DNA of 11,177 bases. It comes from Flavobacteriaceae bacterium (lineage in GTDB: Bacteria > Bacteroidota > Bacteroidia > Flavobacteriales > Flavobacteriaceae). Of this stretch, positions 7,513 through 11,177 are shown piece by piece; the first letter of the stretch is position 1, and each line of letters starts with the position of its first letter. The position numbers and the translations under genes are program-made. The notes under the pieces are model-generated. The model did not search any database. It saw only the letters and a program-made list of their open reading frames with translations, and was not told the origin of the DNA. The stretch is from the NCBI GenBank assembly GCA_003511845.1, contig DOIV01000202.1, forward strand, positions 1 through 11,177, given 5' to 3'.

Positions 7513-7520
7513 TACTTTTG
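7513..7520 (+). promoter_or_regulatory. Candidate -7 promoter element directly before the LptF/G permease gene
   Basis: TACTTTTG matches the Bacteroidota -7 consensus TAnnTTTG and lies only 4 bases before the GTG start codon. If active, it would place the transcription start at or next to the start codon, giving a leaderless or nearly leaderless message. No -33 TTG is visible in the 47-bp gap, so it may also be chance in AT-rich DNA. Confidence 0.35.
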
Positions 7521-7524
7521 TGAA

Positions 7525-8970
7525 GTGAAAATCTTAAATAGATATATACTAAAAAGTTTTTTAGTACCCTTTTTAGCTACTTTTTTTATTATTCTGTTTG
7601 TGCTTGTTATGCAAGTACTATGGTTGCAGTTTGATAGAATTGCTGGAAAAGGTATTGGTATTGGGCATATCTTCCAGTTTTTAGGTTATATAGCACAAAT
7701 GCAAGTGCCACTTGCATTACCAATTGCCATATTATTATCTTCTATAATGGCATTAGGCACAATGTCAGAAAATTATGAATTTGCAGCCATAAAATCTGCT
7801 GGAATTTCCTTACAACGTTTTATTAGACCTTTAATATTATTAATGGTATTATTAAGTGCTTTGAATTTTTTATTTTTAAATTATGCCTTTCCAAGAGCTG
7901 TGTTTAAATTTAAAAACATGTTGAATGAAATTAAAAAAACACAACCTGCATTAGCTTTAATGCCCGGAACATTTAATTCTGAAATACCAGGGTACAGTAT
8001 TAAATTTTCAGAAAAATATGGTAAAGATGAAAATTTATTAAAAGATGTGTTAATTTATTATGATTTAGATAACTACCAAGCAAATGTAAAAGTGATTACT
8101 GCAGAAACAGGTGAAATAACCACTGAAGAAGGAAGTAGGTATATGACCTTAACTTTAAATAATGGACATCATTATGAAGAGATATATGAAAAGAAAAGAA
8201 ACTATGGTAAAAAACAAAAAATGCAAAGTACTAAAGCTAATTTTGATGAATATATTATTAATATTGATGTTTCAGGGTTAAACAATACAGATACTAAAGA
8301 ATATAAACACGATAGAGAAATGCTTAGTTTAAAACAGTTAAGTTATTATTCTGATTCTTTAAAAATACCTTATGATGATTTTGTTGCGGCGAAAGCAAAA
8401 AGTTTCCTTATTAGAGCTGGTATTGGTACCACTAAAAAAGATTCAACTGATTACAGTACAATTAAGCCCATTGTTTTAGATAACTTTGATGATGAAGGGA
8501 AGAAATTAGTTTTCAATACTGCTGTAGATTTAATAAAATCTTCTTTAGCTGATATTAGAGGGTTTAGTAGCGTTTTAAAGAATAAGAAACGCTTTATTAA
8601 TGTATATAATACAGAATACCATAGACGTTTGGCATTTTCTTTAGCAAGTTTAGTTTTGTTCTTTATTGGAGCACCGTTGGGTTCTATCATCCGAAAAGGA
8701 GGTTTTGGCTTTCCAATGATTATGGCTATTACTATATTTGTTATTTACTTTTTCATTTCTACCTTTGGAAAAAAAATGGCAGAATCAGGTGCAATAACAG
8801 CAGTATTAGGTGGTTGGTTGGCTACCATAATTTTGTTTCCTTTAGGACTTATTTTAATGACTAGAGCTACAAAAGATAAAGGTATTTTCAATATTGATAC
8901 ATTTATACAACCCATCACTAAACTTTTTAAAAAGAATAATAGTAAAGAGAAAAAAACAATATTAAAATGA
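7525..8970 (+). CDS. LptF/LptG-family LPS export permease
   Basis: This is a YjgP/YjgQ family membrane protein, one half of the LptFG pair that with the LptB ATPase extracts lipopolysaccharide from the inner membrane for export. The N-terminus MKILNRYILKSFLVPFLATFF is a clear family signature, and it fixes the GTG start at 7525; the next in-frame Met, residue 29, would remove the first membrane helix. Hydrophobic segments are at about 12-34, 50-79 and 100-121, then a periplasmic domain, then three more at about 369-388, 396-414 and 425-446 (RLAFSLASLVLFFIGAPLGSI is typical of the C-terminal half). At 481 residues it is over 100 longer than E. coli LptF or LptG, the extra length lying before the C-terminal helices. 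I cannot tell LptF from LptG. It overlaps ribB by 4 bp (ATGA). Confidence 0.93.
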   Translation: MKILNRYILKSFLVPFLATFFIILFVLVMQVLWLQFDRIAGKGIGIGHIFQFLGYIAQMQVPLALPIAILLSSIMALGTMSENYEFAAIKSAGISLQRFIRPLILLMVLLSALNFLFLNYAFPRAVFKFKNMLNEIKKTQPALALMPGTFNSEIPGYSIKFSEKYGKDENLLKDVLIYYDLDNYQANVKVITAETGEITTEEGSRYMTLTLNNGHHYEEIYEKKRNYGKKQKMQSTKANFDEYIINIDVSGLNNTDTKEYKHDREMLSLKQLSYYSDSLKIPYDDFVAAKAKSFLIRAGIGTTKKDSTDYSTIKPIVLDNFDDEGKKLVFNTAVDLIKSSLADIRGFSSVLKNKKRFINVYNTEYHRRLAFSLASLVLFFIGAPLGSIIRKGGFGFPMIMAITIFVIYFFISTFGKKMAESGAITAVLGGWLATIILFPLGLILMTRATKDKGIFNIDTFIQPITKLFKKNNSKEKKTILK

Positions 8971-10112
8971 TTTCAACAGAATTAAATACCGCCCAGTTAA
9001 ATACAATTAAAGAGGCTATTGCTGATATTAAAAAAGGCAAAGTTATAATAGTAGTTGATGATGAAGATCGTGAAAACGAAGGAGATTTTATCGCAGCAGC
9101 TGAGATGGTAAGTCCAGAGATGATCAATTTCATGGCATTACAGGGTAGGGGTCTAATTTGTGCCCCACTTACAGGAGATAGATGTGATGAGTTAGGTTTA
9201 GAAATGATGGTACAAGATAATACAGTTTTACATCAAACGCAATTTACTATTTCTGTAGATTTAATAGGTAGCGGTTGTACAACAGGTATTTCTGTTCATG
9301 ATAGGTCAAAAACTATTAAAGCTTTGACAGATGAGAATACCAAGCCACATGATTTAGGTAGGCCAGGTCATATTTTTCCTTTAAGAGCTAAAAATGGTGG
9401 CGTATTGAGAAGAACAGGTCATACAGAAGCTGCAGTAGATTTAGCTAGGTTAGCAGGCTTTAAACCCGCAGGAATTTTAGTTGAAATTTTAAATGAAGAT
9501 GGTTCAATGGCAAGAATGCCAGAACTAATGAAAGTAGCTAAAAAATTCGATTTAAAAATAATCTCTATTGAAGATTTAGTAGCGTATAGAATGTTACATG
9601 ATTCTTTAATAGAAAAAGTAGAAGATTTTCCGTTAAAAACTCGTTTTGGAGACTTTAGGTTAAGAGCCTATAAGCAAACTACAAATAATCAAGTGCATTT
9701 AGCTTTGACTAAAGGTAGTTGGTCTGCTGATGAACCCGTTTTGGTTAGAGTAAATTCTACACTGATTCATAATGATATTATCAGATTGCTGACAAGTAAA
9801 CCAGATGATCGTTTTAGTAAAGTCTTTAAAATTATTAATGATGAAGGTAAAGGAGCGGTGGTGTTTATCAATCAAGAAAATCAATCCTTTAATTTAATAA
9901 ATAGATTACATGCCATTAAAGAATTACAAGAAATAGATAAAACACAAGTGCCTAAAATAAATTTTGATACTAAAGATTTTGGTATCGGAGCTCAAATATT
10001 ACATGATATCAGTATTTCTAAATTAAGATTGATTACTAATGACACGCAAATTAAAAAACGTGTAGGTATTATTGGTTACGGACTAGAAATAGTTGATAAT
10101 ATAAATTATTAA
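8967..10112 (+). CDS. ribB: 3,4-dihydroxy-2-butanone-4-phosphate synthase with degenerate GTP cyclohydrolase II-like C-terminus
   Basis: The N-terminal half makes the four-carbon unit of riboflavin from ribulose 5-phosphate. It has the full RibB signature: DDEDRENEGD at 31-40, the ICAP loop around C63, TTGISVHDR near 105-113, RTGHTEAAVDL at 149-159 with H152, and VEILNEDG at 172-179. The C-terminal half, from about 225, aligns by eye with GTP cyclohydrolase II: FGDFRLRAY at the start, VLVRVNSTL in the middle, FGIGAQIL and RLITND and YGLEIVDN at the end. The zinc-binding cysteines of that enzyme are absent, with no cysteine after residue 104. The RQEGRGIGL motif reads NQENQSFNL. So this is RibBA-shaped, but very probably active only as RibB. 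A separate RibA would be expected elsewhere in the genome. It is translationally coupled to the preceding permease gene and followed by lpxK after 22 bp. Confidence 0.95.
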   Translation: MISTELNTAQLNTIKEAIADIKKGKVIIVVDDEDRENEGDFIAAAEMVSPEMINFMALQGRGLICAPLTGDRCDELGLEMMVQDNTVLHQTQFTISVDLIGSGCTTGISVHDRSKTIKALTDENTKPHDLGRPGHIFPLRAKNGGVLRRTGHTEAAVDLARLAGFKPAGILVEILNEDGSMARMPELMKVAKKFDLKIISIEDLVAYRMLHDSLIEKVEDFPLKTRFGDFRLRAYKQTTNNQVHLALTKGSWSADEPVLVRVNSTLIHNDIIRLLTSKPDDRFSKVFKIINDEGKGAVVFINQENQSFNLINRLHAIKELQEIDKTQVPKINFDTKDFGIGAQILHDISISKLRLITNDTQIKKRVGIIGYGLEIVDNINY

Positions 10113-10134
10113 TTATTTTTTGTGTTTTCGTAGT

Positions 10135-11177
10135 ATGAGTATCTTAAGAAAAATATTGTACCCTTTTTCTGTGTTGTATGGTGAAATTACCGCTGCAAGA
10201 AATGTATTTTATGATAAAGGCATTCTAAAATCGACCACTTTTGAATTCCCAACAATTGTTGTCGGCAATTTAAGTGTAGGCGGTACGGGTAAAACACCAC
10301 AAGTAGAGTATTTAGTAAGACTATTACAAGACAGCTATAAAATAGCTATCCTCAGCAGAGGTTATAAACGTAAAACTAAAGGTTTCGTAATGGCTAAAAA
10401 AACAAGTTCTGCTAGTGAAATTGGAGACGAGCCTTTACAGTATTCTAAAAAATTTAAGAATGTAGTTGTTGCCGTAGATTCTGATAGGGTTAACGGTGTT
10501 ACAGAACTTTCTAAATTAGTAAACAAACCAGATGTTATTTTATTAGATGATGCTTATCAGCATAGAAAAGTAGAAGCTGGTTTTAATATTTTATTGACTT
10601 CATATAATGATTTATATGTAGATGATAGTATGTTGCCAACAGGTAATTTGAGAGAAAAGGTGAAAGGAGCAAGTAGAGCTCAACTTATAGTTGTAACTAA
10701 ATGTCCATCATTGTTAAATGAGAATGAGCAATTTGAAATTACTAAAAAATTAAATATTGAAAATCATCAAACCGTATTTTTCTCTTCTATAAAATATGGC
10801 AATGATGTTATTGGGAAAAAGAGTAGTATTGAAGTTAGTAAGTTAGCAGATTATAAAATAGTTTTAGTAACAGGTATTGCGAAAACCAAGCCTTTAGTTA
10901 ATTTTTTGAAAGAAAATAAATTTGATTTTCAACATTTAAAATATTCAGATCATCATGACTTCTCTAAAAATGATTTACAAAAAATAAAAACCACTTTCAC
11001 CTCACTTGATTCTGATAAAAAAATCATTTTAACTACTGAAAAAGATTATATAAGAAGTTTTATGGCTGTTGATGATGAAGTTTATTATTTACCAATAGAA
11101 ACGAGTTTTATAGCTCATGAAAAAGATTTTAACAAATTGATACATAAATATGTGGAACAAAGTACAAGAAACAGTTA
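10135..11177 (+). CDS. lpxK: Tetraacyldisaccharide 4'-kinase (lipid A), truncated at the window edge
   Basis: LpxK phosphorylates the 4' position of the tetraacyl disaccharide-1-phosphate, a late step of lipid A synthesis at the inner membrane. The frame is open from the ATG at 10135 to the last base, 347 codons plus two bases (TA). The N-terminal helix MSILRKILYPFSVLYGEITAAR is the membrane-associated start typical of the family. The P-loop is VGNLSVGGTGKT at 43-54. Other family motifs are LSRGYKRKTKG at 73-83, GDEPLQ at 97-102, DDAYQHR at 138-144, MLPTGNLRE at 166-174 and SDHHDF around D272-H274. The length already equals a normal Bacteroidota LpxK and the last residues look like a family C-terminus, so the terminal TA is probably the start of a TAA or TAG stop. 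It lies 22 bp after ribB, probably in the same transcript. Confidence 0.94.
   Translation, partial: MSILRKILYPFSVLYGEITAARNVFYDKGILKSTTFEFPTIVVGNLSVGGTGKTPQVEYLVRLLQDSYKIAILSRGYKRKTKGFVMAKKTSSASEIGDEPLQYSKKFKNVVVAVDSDRVNGVTELSKLVNKPDVILLDDAYQHRKVEAGFNILLTSYNDLYVDDSMLPTGNLREKVKGASRAQLIVVTKCPSLLNENEQFEITKKLNIENHQTVFFSSIKYGNDVIGKKSSIEVSKLADYKIVLVTGIAKTKPLVNFLKENKFDFQHLKYSDHHDFSKNDLQKIKTTFTSLDSDKKIILTTEKDYIRSFMAVDDEVYYLPIETSFIAHEKDFNKLIHKYVEQSTRNS

Noticed and set aside
8927..9133. Minus-strand open frame across the permease-ribB junction
   Set aside because: It is antisense to two well-supported genes. Its Ser/Ile-rich product is what the reverse of the RibB DDEDRENEGD region gives.
10114..10122. 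TATTTTTTG as a -7 promoter for lpxK
   Set aside because: The spacing between TA and TTTG is one base too long for TAnnTTTG, and the 22-bp gap after ribB suggests read-through instead.

Overview
The window reads as chromosomal DNA of a member of the Flavobacteriaceae or a close relative (Bacteroidota). The DNA is strongly AT-rich. Most genes lack a Shine-Dalgarno sequence. Several intergenic stretches carry the Bacteroidota -7 promoter motif TAnnTTTG. The protein set and gene order are also of flavobacterial type. This placement rests on reading alone, without a database search.

Layout, left to right. (1) 1-879 is the 3' part of an FtsX/LolC/LolE-type ABC transporter permease gene, cut by the window edge. 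(2) 923-2311 is a complete dihydrolipoyl dehydrogenase gene, lpdA. (3) 2312-2436 is a convergent gap holding a short GC-rich palindrome that looks like a dispersed repeat. (4) 2437-3141, minus strand, encodes a secreted protein of unknown function. (5) A divergent 200-bp gap leads into tpx (thiol peroxidase) and dgkA (diacylglycerol/undecaprenol kinase family), which are 6 bp apart. (6) A 194-bp gap carries a good -7 motif followed by a cluster of three hairpins whose arms can pair in alternative ways. (7) A plus-strand run follows: ftsK, lolA, an lptF/lptG-family permease gene, ribB and lpxK. Spacings are 15 bp, 47 bp, a 4-bp overlap and 22 bp. lpxK reaches the right edge, probably ending inside its stop codon. 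No gene-free stretch exceeds 300 bases.

The ftsK-to-lpxK run is mainly an envelope cluster. FtsK moves chromosomal DNA at the division septum, LolA carries lipoproteins across the periplasm, the LptF/G permease takes part in LPS export, and LpxK phosphorylates the lipid A precursor. ribB, for riboflavin synthesis, is the metabolic exception and is translationally coupled to the permease gene. The FtsX-type permease at the left edge may belong to the same lipoprotein pathway.

I see no mobile element with a transposase, no CRISPR array, no RNA gene and no obvious new multi-gene system. The points most worth a second look are the hairpin cluster in the ftsK leader, the degenerate GTP cyclohydrolase II half of RibB, the promoter motif lying directly against the GTG start of the permease gene, the GC-rich palindrome, and the orphan secreted protein.
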